Under the pieces are notes generated by a model that was not told where the DNA came from, searched no databases, and worked only from the letters and a program-made list of their open reading frames with translations. Positions 1 to 7,345 of a stretch of 13,199 nt of DNA are shown piece after piece (the first letter of the stretch is position 1; each line of letters opens with the position of its first letter). This DNA is from an uncultured Blautia sp. GTDB lineage: Bacteria; Bacillota; Clostridia; Lachnospirales; Lachnospiraceae. The DNA lies in contig CABSEJ010000092.1 of NCBI GenBank assembly GCA_902476765.1, positions 1 to 13,199 of the forward strand, read 5' to 3'. The translations under genes were made by a program, and so were the position numbers.

Positions 1-113
1 ACCTGGTCAAATGTAACAGTTTCACCAGCTTCTGCTCCAAGCTTTTCTACTCTGATAACATCGCCTTCGGCTACTTTGTACTGTTTACCACCTGTTGCAA
101 TAATTGCGTACAT
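1..113 (-). CDS. rplU: Large-subunit ribosomal protein L21, N-terminal part (runs off window)
   Basis: The first 37 codons of a minus-strand gene cut by the left edge. The protein starts MYAIIATGGKQYKVAEGD, the characteristic bacterial L21 N-terminus, and continues with VIRVEKLGAEAGETVTFDQ. L21 binds 23S rRNA in the 50S subunit. The ATG at 113 sits seven to eight bases after a strong AGGAGGTG ribosome site. It has its own promoter and an L21-type leader. In clostridia rplU is normally followed by ysxB, rpmA and obgE, which would lie outside this window. The identity is very secure; only length and C-terminus are unseen. Confidence 0.96.
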   Translation of the reverse strand, partial: MYAIIATGGKQYKVAEGDVIRVEKLGAEAGETVTFDQ

Positions 114-190
114 ATGGCACCTCCTATTATCATTACTCGCCAAATATGGTGGCCGGAAATCCGGCGCTTCTACCTCTTTGTGCGGCATAC
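114..190 (-). ncRNA. Ribosomal protein L21 leader (5' UTR of rplU)
   Basis: The untranslated region between the promoter and rplU contains a perfect hairpin, GCCGG-ATTT-CCGGC (165 to 152). It is flanked by conserved-looking single-strand stretches: AAAGAGGTAGAAGC before it and CACCATATTTGGCGAGTAA after it. Position, length (about 75 nt) and these motifs fit the Firmicutes L21 leader family, a cis-acting element thought to let L21 or a related factor control its own operon. I recognise it by pattern and memory; a covariance-model search (Rfam L21_leader) would settle it. Confidence 0.68.
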
Positions 191-196
191 GATAGT

Positions 197-225
197 ATAT
201 TATCACCAAATCCCTGCTTCGTCAA
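197..225 (-). promoter_or_regulatory. Sigma-A promoter of rplU
   Basis: Reading the minus strand, TTGACG (225-220) and TAATAT (202-197) are separated by exactly 17 bases. This matches 5 of 6 bases of the -35 consensus and is a good -10. The start site would fall near 190, giving a leader of about 75 nt before rplU. No terminator hairpin lies between this promoter and the upstream CPBP gene, so read-through may add to rplU expression. Confidence 0.72.
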
Positions 226-262
226 TATCCTTTTTTATTTTTCTCATTTTTATGAAATCTTT

Positions 263-1276
263 TTATGAAACGAATATCCAGGCGACAGACTGAAGCAGCC
301 AATTATCCCCGGACAGGCTTGTACCGGTACCGGTAAAAATTCCATCCCGAAGCAGTCCCCAAAAGAAGATAGCCATACCAGCTACAACCAAGCCTACTGT
401 CAAAACCACTAAAAGTACCAGAATTTTATTAGAAGCAAGATACTTCTGTTCTCTTCCCGGTTCTCCTCTTCGCAGCAAATAAGCTGCTGTATAGAATCCG
501 AAAGGCGCCACACAGCCCATAGCAATATAAATCCCAAGAAAAGACAGGGGCAGTCCATTTTCCATCATAGCCAGAGATACCTCCTGGGTGCTTTGGCTGC
601 TCTGGGAAAATCCGGAGAAAAGAGAGGGCAGCAAATTATTTACAAAATGAAACAAAGCCGGATATATCATATTTTCTGTTTCCAGCATGATATAAGTAAG
701 GACTCCGCCCAGCAAAGCTGTGGGAACAAACCTCCACACACTTCCGTGAAATAACCCGAAAAGTATTCCCATAAGAAGCACCAGGCCCCATTTGCTTTTT
801 ATCCTGGACTGAAAGCTTTTCAAAATAAATCCTCTGTGCAGGGCTTCTTCACAGATTCCCGGCATAACGCAGCTGATAAAAATTGCTGCGGCAGCCGGAA
901 CACTTGCTATAAACTCATTCAGGCCTCCACTTACAGAAAACATCTGCTCCGGGAAAAAATAGGCCACTATCATGGTAAGAGGGATGACAGCACAATAAGC
1001 AGAAACCCACATCAGCAAGACAGCAAAAATTTTCACCCATTTTGGTTTTTTTAGAGGGAAGACCTCTTTCAAAGGAGCCCTCAACAAGGCGGCCCCGGCT
1101 ATAGACAGAAGCAACAGATATAATTCTGTCAAAGCCAAGCCTGCCATTCCCCACTTCATCTGGGCCCAGGCTATCACCGTATAGAAGGATAGCATTACCA
1201 ACAAAAACAGGATTATGCCGTGGAGAGGTTTTAATTCTCTTTTATCCTGGTCTTTATATATCCAATGCTCTTCCAT
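263..1276 (-). CDS. CPBP-family intramembrane (CAAX-type) glutamic endopeptidase
   Basis: A 337-residue polytopic membrane protein of the CPBP/Abi family (Rce1-like). The catalytic motifs are all present: EExxxR as E143-E144-A-L-H-R148, FxxxH with H177, and HxxxN with H210 and N214. Hydrophobic stretches cover roughly residues 20-65, 82-108, 122-142, 163-198 and 204-220, plus two more near 243-267 and 285-310. The last pair lies beyond the usual core. Family members cleave within or near membranes (prenylated CAAX proteins in eukaryotes; bacteriocin maturation or immunity and signalling in bacteria); the substrate here is unknown. The ATG at 1276 lies inside the 3' end of the NUDIX gene (23-base overlap) and follows AGGAGG with a nine-base spacer, so the two are translated from one message. 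Confidence 0.88.
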   Translation of the reverse strand: MEEHWIYKDQDKRELKPLHGIILFLLVMLSFYTVIAWAQMKWGMAGLALTELYLLLLSIAGAALLRAPLKEVFPLKKPKWVKIFAVLLMWVSAYCAVIPLTMIVAYFFPEQMFSVSGGLNEFIASVPAAAAIFISCVMPGICEEALHRGFILKSFQSRIKSKWGLVLLMGILFGLFHGSVWRFVPTALLGGVLTYIMLETENMIYPALFHFVNNLLPSLFSGFSQSSQSTQEVSLAMMENGLPLSFLGIYIAMGCVAPFGFYTAAYLLRRGEPGREQKYLASNKILVLLVVLTVGLVVAGMAIFFWGLLRDGIFTGTGTSLSGDNWLLQSVAWIFVS

Positions 1277-1748
1277 TTAGCACCGCCTCCTTAAGTACAT
1301 CCTTCACATACCATAGTTTCAAAGAGAAGAATGGTTCCTCTTCCCTTAACAGCCTGAAAAAGATTTTATCTCCCTCCCATATTTCCAAAGAATCTATTTT
1401 TGACTTTTCCACCCATTCCAGAACCCCTTCGTCACAGGAAGTAAGCTGTCCTTCAAAACCATCTGCCGTATACAGACACATATATTCTGTCAGAGTTTCT
1501 CCCAGGCTGTCCGTCAGCTTGAAGGTAACAATTCCCCGAAAACGGTAGGAAGTCAGTGTAAGCCCCGTCTCCTCCTTTATCTCTCTCAAAAGACATTCCT
1601 CTGGGCTTTCTCCCTTTTTAAAATGGCCGCCCACGCCAATCCACTTATCTTTATTTACATCATTTTTCTTCACCACTCTGTGCAGCATCAGATAACAGTC
1701 CTTTTTTTCAATATAGCACAGAGTGGTAAGGCATGAATAATCTTCCAC
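1254..1748 (-). CDS. NUDIX hydrolase (MutT/8-oxo-dGTP diphosphatase-like)
   Basis: A 164-residue protein with a complete NUDIX box at residues 41-63 (G41, E47, then R55-E-I-K-E59-E60-T-G62-L). This is the Mg2+-binding signature that hydrolyses nucleoside diphosphates linked to another group. The context GVGGHFKKGE and the C-terminal architecture resemble the MutT/NUDT1-like 8-oxo-dGTP branch, but the substrate cannot be read from the sequence. The start is GTG at 1748, placed six bases after AAAGGAGGG. It lies 37 bases after the RNase E/G gene and overlaps the CPBP gene, so it is probably a distal member of the same operon. Confidence 0.87.
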   Translation of the reverse strand: MEDYSCLTTLCYIEKKDCYLMLHRVVKKNDVNKDKWIGVGGHFKKGESPEECLLREIKEETGLTLTSYRFRGIVTFKLTDSLGETLTEYMCLYTADGFEGQLTSCDEGVLEWVEKSKIDSLEIWEGDKIFFRLLREEEPFFSLKLWYVKDVLKEAVLNGRALDI

Positions 1749-1785
1749 AGCATACCCTCCTTTCGGATTGCTTTGCCAAAGCCAG

Positions 1786-2985
1786 CTATAAATCCCGCAC
1801 CTCTTCGGCCAAAGGCTTTTCCACCTTTTTGCGAGTTACCTCTACAATATTTAAAGGCGTCATATCCACCACATTCCCCTTTATGGGGTCCTGCCTTAAA
1901 TAGGCCTGCAGGGTTTTCATCAATTCTTCCCTATACTGAGGGTTCTCCATATTGATAAAATCAATCAGAATTATCCCCGATAAATTTCTCAGACGCAGTT
2001 GAAGAGCGATTTCTTTGGCTGCCTCCAGATTGATTTTTCGGAAGGTTTCTTCCACTTCTTTTTTCTGAGAAAATTTTCCTGTGTTCACATCAATAGACAC
2101 AAAGGCCTCTGTCTGTTCTATCACCAGAAAGCCCCCTGATTTCAGCCATACCTTTTTATTCAAGGCGCCCTCCAAAACACTTTCGAGACTGTAAAGCTTG
2201 TACAGCGGAAGCAATTTATCTCTGTACAAACGCACCTGTATGGTATTTTCCAAATACTGTTCTGTATATTCCATAAGCTGTCCGTATATTTCTTCATCGT
2301 CTGTAACAATTTCTTCTAAATCCTGGATATAAGCATCCTGAAAAGCTTTTAAATATCGTGGCATACTCTGCTCCAAAAGAGAAAAACAAACCCTGGAAAC
2401 CGCTTTTTTCTTCAACAGCTCATAGCGCCCTGCAAGCTCCTTTAGTTCCTTCAAAATCTCCTCTGGGGAAGCCTCTGCGGCGTTAGTCCGCACAATCAGC
2501 CCGGCATCTTTGGGAGACTGACCTTCTAAAAGCTTTCTCAGCCTTTTCTGTTCCTCCTTTTTCAGCTTTGCAGAAAAACCCAGCTCTCTCCGTCCGGAAG
2601 TAAGTACCAGATAGCGCCCGGTAAAGTTCAGGTTTCCGGTGACACAGGGAAGTTTACTTTTCATCGCTTCCTTGCTTACCTGTACCAGGAGCTCATCCCC
2701 GATTTTCAACTCTCCCCCTGTTCTCCTGTTCGTGAGAAAGGGAGGGCATTTTTCATCCAAAGAATAATAGCACATGATTTTATTCTCAATTTCAATAAAA
2801 GCTGCACGGATATTCTTTACAATATTTTTCACTTTCCCTATATAAATATTTCCCAGAATACTGTCCTGTCCTTTTTTACTGAGGCTTAACCGGCGTATAC
2901 TCCCCTGTTCCTGGGTAGCTGCGGCCAGAACTTCTTTTCCCTCATATTCCATATAGGTTAAAATCAGCCTACTCAATTTCTTCAC
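1786..2985 (-). CDS. rng: Ribonuclease E/G family endoribonuclease
   Basis: A 399-residue RNase E/G protein that cuts single-stranded RNA in rRNA maturation and mRNA decay. An S1-type RNA-binding domain occupies about residues 38-120 (LGNIYIGKVKNI onward). The catalytic DNase-I-like part carries the metal ligands D299 (in VSIDVNTG, with N301) and D342 (in IILIDFINM). The protein ends at the MTPLNIVEVTRKK segment and has no CPxC Zn-link such as E. coli RNase E and G carry after this point. The first in-frame start is GTG at 2985, with only GGAG upstream. A TTG at 2976, nine bases later, would begin SRLILTY and fits the family N-terminus equally well. The gene overlaps the preceding DUF2344 gene by up to 17 bases. 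Confidence 0.92.
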   Translation of the reverse strand: MKKLSRLILTYMEYEGKEVLAAATQEQGSIRRLSLSKKGQDSILGNIYIGKVKNIVKNIRAAFIEIENKIMCYYSLDEKCPPFLTNRRTGGELKIGDELLVQVSKEAMKSKLPCVTGNLNFTGRYLVLTSGRRELGFSAKLKKEEQKRLRKLLEGQSPKDAGLIVRTNAAEASPEEILKELKELAGRYELLKKKAVSRVCFSLLEQSMPRYLKAFQDAYIQDLEEIVTDDEEIYGQLMEYTEQYLENTIQVRLYRDKLLPLYKLYSLESVLEGALNKKVWLKSGGFLVIEQTEAFVSIDVNTGKFSQKKEVEETFRKINLEAAKEIALQLRLRNLSGIILIDFINMENPQYREELMKTLQAYLRQDPIKGNVVDMTPLNIVEVTRKKVEKPLAEEVRDL

Positions 2986-3676
2986 CTAAATTCTCCAAAG
3001 AAACCAGTTTAGGCTCCTCCTCCGTTCCTATGTTCCCATAGACCTCCTGTCTGTGAATACACAGGGCAAAGGGCGGCATCTCTTTTTCACAAAACTGATA
3101 AAAAGCTTCCATCACCAGCTCCGGCTTTGTATTTTTCAAACTCCCTGCCGCTACTTTCAGAAATATCTGCTGCCCCTCCATTTTCGTTTCATAGATGAAG
3201 GGACGGATGTCTACTTCCTTTTCATTCTTTTTGGTCTTCTTTAAAACCAGTATTTCATCTCTTTTTTCGAATTCTTCCAGCTTTTCCTTCCAGTTTTCTC
3301 CAGGCTCCATTCCTTCCCTGAAGGAAACCAGGTAATCTGCCGCTGCCACCAGAGACATAGCCTTTCCAGATTTTCCCTCCGGCACCTGACGGACGCTTAA
3401 AACCTCCATACCCTCTACCATAACCTGGTTTAACCGTGTTACGGCTTCCTTGGAGGGTACAGGAGTCTTCAGTTCTAAATCAAAGTACTCTCCTCTGCTG
3501 GTAATCCCCACTCCCAGGGGAGCGGCAAAGGACATAATCATATGGGGACTGAATCCCTCGGAATAAGCTGCGTCAAGGCCGGCTCGTTTCACTGCTTTTT
3601 GGAAATACCGCATAATATCCAGATGGCCGATAAACTTCATAGCCCCTTCTTTTGCAAATTTAATTCTTACCTTCAA
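2969..3676 (-). CDS. TIGR03936 family protein (DUF2344), radical-SAM-associated
   Basis: A protein of about 235 residues beginning KVRIKFAKEGAMKFIGHLD, the hallmark of the TIGR03936/DUF2344 family. This family is found next to, or fused with, the TIGR03960 radical SAM protein; its molecular function is not established. The open frame reaches GTG 3700, but the only ribosome site, AAAGGAGGTG (3692-3683), lies inside that extension. It is eight bases before TTG 3676, which begins exactly where the family homology begins, so TTG is chosen. It overlaps the upstream radical SAM gene by 17 bases and the downstream RNase gene by up to 17, which indicates translational coupling of all three. Confidence 0.9.
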   Translation of the reverse strand: MKVRIKFAKEGAMKFIGHLDIMRYFQKAVKRAGLDAAYSEGFSPHMIMSFAAPLGVGITSRGEYFDLELKTPVPSKEAVTRLNQVMVEGMEVLSVRQVPEGKSGKAMSLVAAADYLVSFREGMEPGENWKEKLEEFEKRDEILVLKKTKKNEKEVDIRPFIYETKMEGQQIFLKVAAGSLKNTKPELVMEAFYQFCEKEMPPFALCIHRQEVYGNIGTEEEPKLVSLENLGEEIE

Positions 3677-5525
3677 CGCAGACACCTCCTTTATAAACAC
3701 CTGCCCCGCAGCCGGAACATTTCATACGGCAGTTAGGGGTAACTTCTTCTCTCATGGCCTGCTCCCATTCTTTCTTCAAAAAGCTTTTGCTGACGCCGAT
3801 GGAAATGAAATCCCATGGGAAAATTTCATCCAAAGAACGCTCTCTCAGCGTATAGAATTCCGGGTTAACGCCCTTTTCTCCAAATGCTTCCATCCACAAA
3901 TCATAACGAAAATACTCGGACCATGCGTCAAAAACAGCACCCTTTTTATAGGCGGACTCCAAAACATCTGCCACTCTTCTGTCTCCTCTTGCCAGAATAC
4001 CTTCCAGCACTGTCACGTCTGCCTCATGATAGTTATATTTAATACTCTTCTGGTTCAGCTGGGCCTTGATTTCTTCTTTCACAACCCGGGCTTTTTCCAG
4101 GTAGTCCTCTTTTCGGAACATACCGGCCCACTGGAATGGCGTAAAAGGCTTTGGCACAAAGAAAGATGTGCTTACCACTATCTGACATCTTCCATGTCTC
4201 TGCTCTTTTGGAATTTCATAATATTTCTTTGCAATGGTCTCGGCAAGATGAGCGATTCCCTTCATATCTTCCTCTGTCTCTGTAGGAAGTCCCAGCATGA
4301 AATATAATTTCACTCTGCTCCAGCCTCCTTCAAAGGCCTGGGACGCTCCCTCCAGAATTACCTCTTCCGTCAGCCCTTTGTTTATAACATCCCTGAGACG
4401 CTGAGAACCGGCCTCAGGAGCAAAGGTAAGGCTGCTTTTCTTAATATCCTGTACCTTACTCATTACGTCCAGGGAGAAAGCATCAATACGCAGGGAGGGA
4501 AGAGAAATATTTACTCGTCTTTCTGAACACTCCTCTAAAAGATAATCCAGCAGCTCCGGCAGCTTTGAATAGTCGCTGGAGCTTAAGGAACTTAAAGAAA
4601 TCTCCTCATGTCCCGTACTTTCCAGCATATCTTTTGCCACATCTTTCAGATAATCTACCTCTTTCTCTCTGGTAGGCCGATACAGCATTCCCGCCTGGCA
4701 AAAACGGCAGCCCCGGATACATCCTCTCTGTATTTCCAGAGTAATCCTATCCTGGGTAGCTTTGATAAAAGGCACCACAGGCTTTCTGGGATAATAGGTA
4801 TCAGTGATGTCCATAACTACCTGCTTTTCTATTTTTTCCTTTGCATTGGGATTATTGGGCAAGAAAGAAGCTATGGTGCCATCCTCCTTATACTGGGTAT
4901 CATAGAAAGATGGGATATAAATACCCGGAATTCTGGCCGCCATCTCTAAAAACTCCGTTCTGCTTTTGCCCTCTTTCTTCCATTCTTTATAGACATCCAG
5001 AACCTGATAGAACACAGTTTCTCCCTCTCCAATATAAAACAAATCAAAAAAAGGAGCCAAAGGTTCCGGATTATAGGCACAGGGGCCGCCTCCCATAACA
5101 AAGGGGTGTTCCAAAGTTCTATCCTGGGAGCGAAGAGGAATCTGGCTTAAATCCAGGACCTGCAGCACATTGGTATAACACATCTCATACTGCAGAGTAA
5201 TACCCAGAAAATCAAAGTTCTTAACAGGCTCCTGGGACTCCAGGGCAAACAGCGGAATCCTATGTTCCCGCATCACCTTATCCAGGTCAGGCCAGGGAGA
5301 ATACACTCTCTCGCACCATACATCTTCTCTTTGGTTAAACATATCATAGAGAATCTGAATTCCCAAATGGGACATACCGATTTCATATACATCCGGGAAG
5401 CACATGGCAAAGCGAACATCCACCTGGTTCTTGTCCTTCATCACAGAGTTTACTTCATTTCCAATGTACCTGGCCGGTTTTTCAATTTTTAATAATATTT
5501 CATCATTCAAAGCTAGTTTTCTCAT
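3660..5525 (-). CDS. TIGR03960 family B12-binding-domain radical SAM protein
   Basis: A 621-residue protein. The N-terminal half resembles a cobalamin-binding-type domain (about residues 35-170, with FPDVYEIGMSHLGIQILY and the FDFLGITLQYE region). The radical SAM core starts near residue 260 with the [4Fe-4S]-binding motif C269-x3-C273-x2-C276 in RGCIRGCRFCQAG. The C-terminus has a further Cys cluster (C599, C603, C606, C616). Full length for the family. Its substrate is unknown, although its constant company with RNase G and ribosomal protein genes suggests a role around RNA or translation (inference). ATG 5525 follows GGAAGG by eight bases. It is the first gene of the operon behind the promoter at 5676-5648. 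Confidence 0.93.
   Translation of the reverse strand: MRKLALNDEILLKIEKPARYIGNEVNSVMKDKNQVDVRFAMCFPDVYEIGMSHLGIQILYDMFNQREDVWCERVYSPWPDLDKVMREHRIPLFALESQEPVKNFDFLGITLQYEMCYTNVLQVLDLSQIPLRSQDRTLEHPFVMGGGPCAYNPEPLAPFFDLFYIGEGETVFYQVLDVYKEWKKEGKSRTEFLEMAARIPGIYIPSFYDTQYKEDGTIASFLPNNPNAKEKIEKQVVMDITDTYYPRKPVVPFIKATQDRITLEIQRGCIRGCRFCQAGMLYRPTREKEVDYLKDVAKDMLESTGHEEISLSSLSSSDYSKLPELLDYLLEECSERRVNISLPSLRIDAFSLDVMSKVQDIKKSSLTFAPEAGSQRLRDVINKGLTEEVILEGASQAFEGGWSRVKLYFMLGLPTETEEDMKGIAHLAETIAKKYYEIPKEQRHGRCQIVVSTSFFVPKPFTPFQWAGMFRKEDYLEKARVVKEEIKAQLNQKSIKYNYHEADVTVLEGILARGDRRVADVLESAYKKGAVFDAWSEYFRYDLWMEAFGEKGVNPEFYTLRERSLDEIFPWDFISIGVSKSFLKKEWEQAMREEVTPNCRMKCSGCGAGVYKGGVCVEGKN
3677..3692 (-). promoter_or_regulatory. 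Ribosome binding site deciding a TTG start
   Basis: AAAGGAGGTG lies on the minus strand at 3692-3683, with its AGGAGG core at 3690-3685. It is eight bases before TTG 3676. It sits within the last codons of the radical SAM gene and inside the longer GTG-started frame, which argues against that longer start for the DUF2344 gene. Confidence 0.8.
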
Positions 5526-5557
5526 GGGAAACCTTCCTTTTTTCTACATGATACCTG

Positions 5558-5629
5558 CCTGTAGAGTCTGCCGGTTCTGTCTGTAACTCACAGACCCTAT
5601 ACCTGACTTCATAAAACAGAATCTACAGG
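5558..5629 (-). ncRNA. Structured 5' leader of the radical SAM–rng operon (nested stems)
   Basis: Between the promoter and the radical SAM gene, CCTGTAGAGTCTG (5558-5570) and CAGAATCTACAGG (5617-5629) can pair over 13 positions with one mismatch. Inside them is a perfect six-base hairpin, GTCTGT/ACAGAC (5579-5584 and 5590-5595), with a five-base loop. Nothing resembles a T-box, and no U-run follows the 3' arm, so a simple terminator is unlikely. I do not recognise the family; the function (regulatory leader or mRNA stabiliser) is inference. Confidence 0.5.
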
Positions 5630-5647
5630 GATAATAGAATCCGCAAT

Positions 5648-5676
5648 ATTATATACCCTGCCGGAAAGAACTGCAA
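5648..5676 (-). promoter_or_regulatory. Sigma-A promoter of the TIGR03960–TIGR03936–rng operon
   Basis: On the minus strand, TTGCAG (5676-5671) and a perfect TATAAT (5653-5648) are separated by 17 bases. A start near 5641 gives a 115-base leader containing the nested stems. The promoter lies just downstream of the QueG-like gene's stop at 5711, with no terminator visible between them. Confidence 0.68.
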
Positions 5677-5710
5677 GCAAATCCGTTTATATTTCGTTAT
5701 ATTTTACAAT

Positions 5711-6430
5711 TTATAACTTGTTCAACTTATTATCCATTACTTGATTTTCTTTTATAAAATCATTTTCCGTTCCCAGATTATGAGGACAGACATCTCTGCA
5801 TTTATGGCATGAAATTCGCCATATCTGCTTTTCTTCATCATTTCCAAAGGCATAATCCCAGCATTTTTGCTGTGCCATTTCTGTTTTTTCTAATGCCTTT
5901 ACCGGGCAGACATTCACGCACAACTTGCAGTCATCGCAAATCCTTCTCCCCAGTTTATCCGGTTCCAGTTCTTCTTCGCACAAAACTGCGCCCAACCAAA
6001 TCATACTGCCGAATTCCGGTGTAATCAGCAGAGAATGTCGCCCAATAGTGCCTAATCCGGCTGCCTGTGCCGCATGTTTGATAGAAAGAATAGAACGGTA
6101 TCGGCCAGTATTTTCATCCCACTGACTCTCATTCGTTGGAATGGGTACGCTGACAACGGAATATTTCTCCATTTCTATACAAAAATCCAGCGCTATTGCA
6201 TCCATCTTGGGTGTGATAGAATTACGCACTCTGGTATAAGGTATAGGCGTTTTACAAATCAATGTTCCTACAGGAAAACGGCAGCCAAAGGATATTACAG
6301 ACTTACAAGTAGGCATAATATCCAAAGGATGATAACCAGCGGGAGCTGCTGAAAACCGACTTATATCTGCAATTCCACACAAATCCGCTCCCAGGGAAAA
6401 CAGTATCTCTTTTACTTTTTTGCTATCCAT
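5711..6430 (-). CDS. QueG-like (epoxyqueuosine reductase family) double [4Fe-4S] protein
   Basis: About 239 residues. Ferredoxin-type ligands are C165-x2-C168-x2-C171-x3-C175-P (CDDCKLCVNVCP), then C190 and C208-x2-C211-x3-C215-P (CHKCRDVCPH): two [4Fe-4S] clusters in the arrangement of QueG and its relatives. The upstream part (KHAAQAAGLGTIGRHSLLI) also matches the QueG family. It is much shorter than true QueG (roughly 310-380 residues) and ends soon after the second cluster, without the C-terminal HEAT-like repeats. It may therefore be a corrinoid- or ferredoxin-type redox protein rather than the tRNA-modifying enzyme. A longer GTG frame begins at 6439, but that GTG is part of the GAGGTGA ribosome site; ATG 6430 is five bases beyond it and is preferred. 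It lies 39 bases after a NUDIX gene. Confidence 0.85.
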   Translation of the reverse strand: MDSKKVKEILFSLGADLCGIADISRFSAAPAGYHPLDIMPTCKSVISFGCRFPVGTLICKTPIPYTRVRNSITPKMDAIALDFCIEMEKYSVVSVPIPTNESQWDENTGRYRSILSIKHAAQAAGLGTIGRHSLLITPEFGSMIWLGAVLCEEELEPDKLGRRICDDCKLCVNVCPVKALEKTEMAQQKCWDYAFGNDEEKQIWRISCHKCRDVCPHNLGTENDFIKENQVMDNKLNKL

Positions 6431-6469
6431 TTTTGTCACCTCAAAACTAACTTTCCTTATATTTACGAA

Positions 6470-6910
6470 TTATAAATATCCTCTTCTCTTTGCCTCTTCC
6501 AATAATTTAGGCTGAATCAGGGGATAGGTCCAATTGTCTACTAATCTATCTGTAATTAAAATTGTTTCCATCTCGCTAGTCTTGTCTAGTTCATGAAAAG
6601 AAAAAATATCCGCAAGAAAAAGCATTCCAAAAGTTTCTTCATCTACTCTTTCCGTTACACTGTTTTTTCTTCTAACGGAATATGCACAAATAGGCTTTAT
6701 GGTAAAATCTGCCGCACCGGTTTCTTCTCTCAGCTCCCGCCTGGCTGTTTCCAGAATATCTTCCCCTTTTTCTCTGTGCCCGCCCGGCACTTCATAGGTA
6801 TCTCTTTCTTTATGCTTGCAGAAAATCCATTTTTCCTGTGTTTTAGCAAGAATAACAGCAAATTTCAAAAGCTTATCATCTGCCTCATCGTAAAAATCCA
6901 CCTCTAACAC
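6470..6910 (-). CDS. NUDIX hydrolase
   Basis: 146 residues with a full NUDIX box at 44-66 (G44, E50, R58-E-L-R-E62-E63-T-G65-A). The flanking sequence differs from the other NUDIX protein in this window, so it is a separate subfamily; it resembles YtkD/MutT-like proteins that take nucleotide substrates, but this is weak. The start is GTG 6910, nine bases after AAGGAGG. It is the first gene of a two-gene unit with the QueG-like protein, behind an extended -10 promoter at 6969-6961. Confidence 0.86.
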   Translation of the reverse strand: MLEVDFYDEADDKLLKFAVILAKTQEKWIFCKHKERDTYEVPGGHREKGEDILETARRELREETGAADFTIKPICAYSVRRKNSVTERVDEETFGMLFLADIFSFHELDKTSEMETILITDRLVDNWTYPLIQPKLLEEAKRRGYL

Positions 6911-6960
6911 CCTATAAATCCTCCTTATGTACCTTAGTTCTCCTTGGCTGACATAGTTCT

Positions 6961-6969
6961 ATTATAGCA
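6961..6969 (-). promoter_or_regulatory. Extended -10 promoter for the NUDIX–QueG-like unit
   Basis: On the minus strand, TGCTATAAT combines a perfect -10 hexamer (6966-6961) with a TG one base upstream. The -35 region is poor (CTATCT at 17 bases). That region is covered by an inverted repeat, AAAAGAT (6981-6987) and ATCTTTT (7002-7008), which could be an operator. The start would be near 6954, about 45 bases before the GTG. Confidence 0.5.
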
Positions 6970-7307
6970 TGGAACCTAAGAAAAGATAGTTGTTATGCAC
7001 CATCTTTTGGGAACAAAAAGTTTCACTTTCCCCTGTTCAGGACTGCCTATCTCCATTTTTATTACCATAGAAGTCTGGCTTTCACAGCATCCCTTTGTCA
7101 AATGAGGAATATGCAAACAAGCCCGACCACTACGGTGTGCTAATATATAGTATAGGAAGTTATAAAAGGGGTTAAAAAATGGGATAGACAAGCTCTCTCC
7201 CGAAATTCAGAAAATCCTTATAACATTGTGGTTTGGGCACCTTTAAGGACAATAAATCTTTATATCACAGCATCTTTAGATTGTTATTCTGAGCTTCAAA
7301 TTTAAGA

Positions 7308-7339
7308 TAGCCTGTTTATTTACTCGGACAAGCAGGCTA
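7308..7339. repeat. Inverted repeat (hairpin) upstream of abiE
   Basis: TAGCCTG (7308-7314) and CAGGCTA (7333-7339) are perfect inverted copies; a wobble pair and two further A-T pairs extend the stem to about ten. No T-run follows on either strand, so it is not an obvious terminator. It lies directly before the first TGTAGTAAA box and could be an old element end or part of the abiE control region. Confidence 0.5.
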
Positions 7340-7345
7340 AAATCC

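Noticed and set aside
4608..4949. 113-codon plus-strand open frame inside the radical SAM gene
   Set aside because: Antisense shadow of a full-length conserved gene, with composition unlike a real protein.
5526..5641. T-box or other known riboswitch in the radical SAM operon leader
   Set aside because: No T-box consensus, no terminator U-run and no known aptamer motif that I recognise; kept only as an unassigned structured leader.
6976..7191. 71-codon minus-strand open frame upstream of the NUDIX gene
   Set aside because: Only a TTG start without a ribosome site, no recognisable family, and it overlaps the promoter side of the neighbouring unit; treated as non-coding or at most a remnant.
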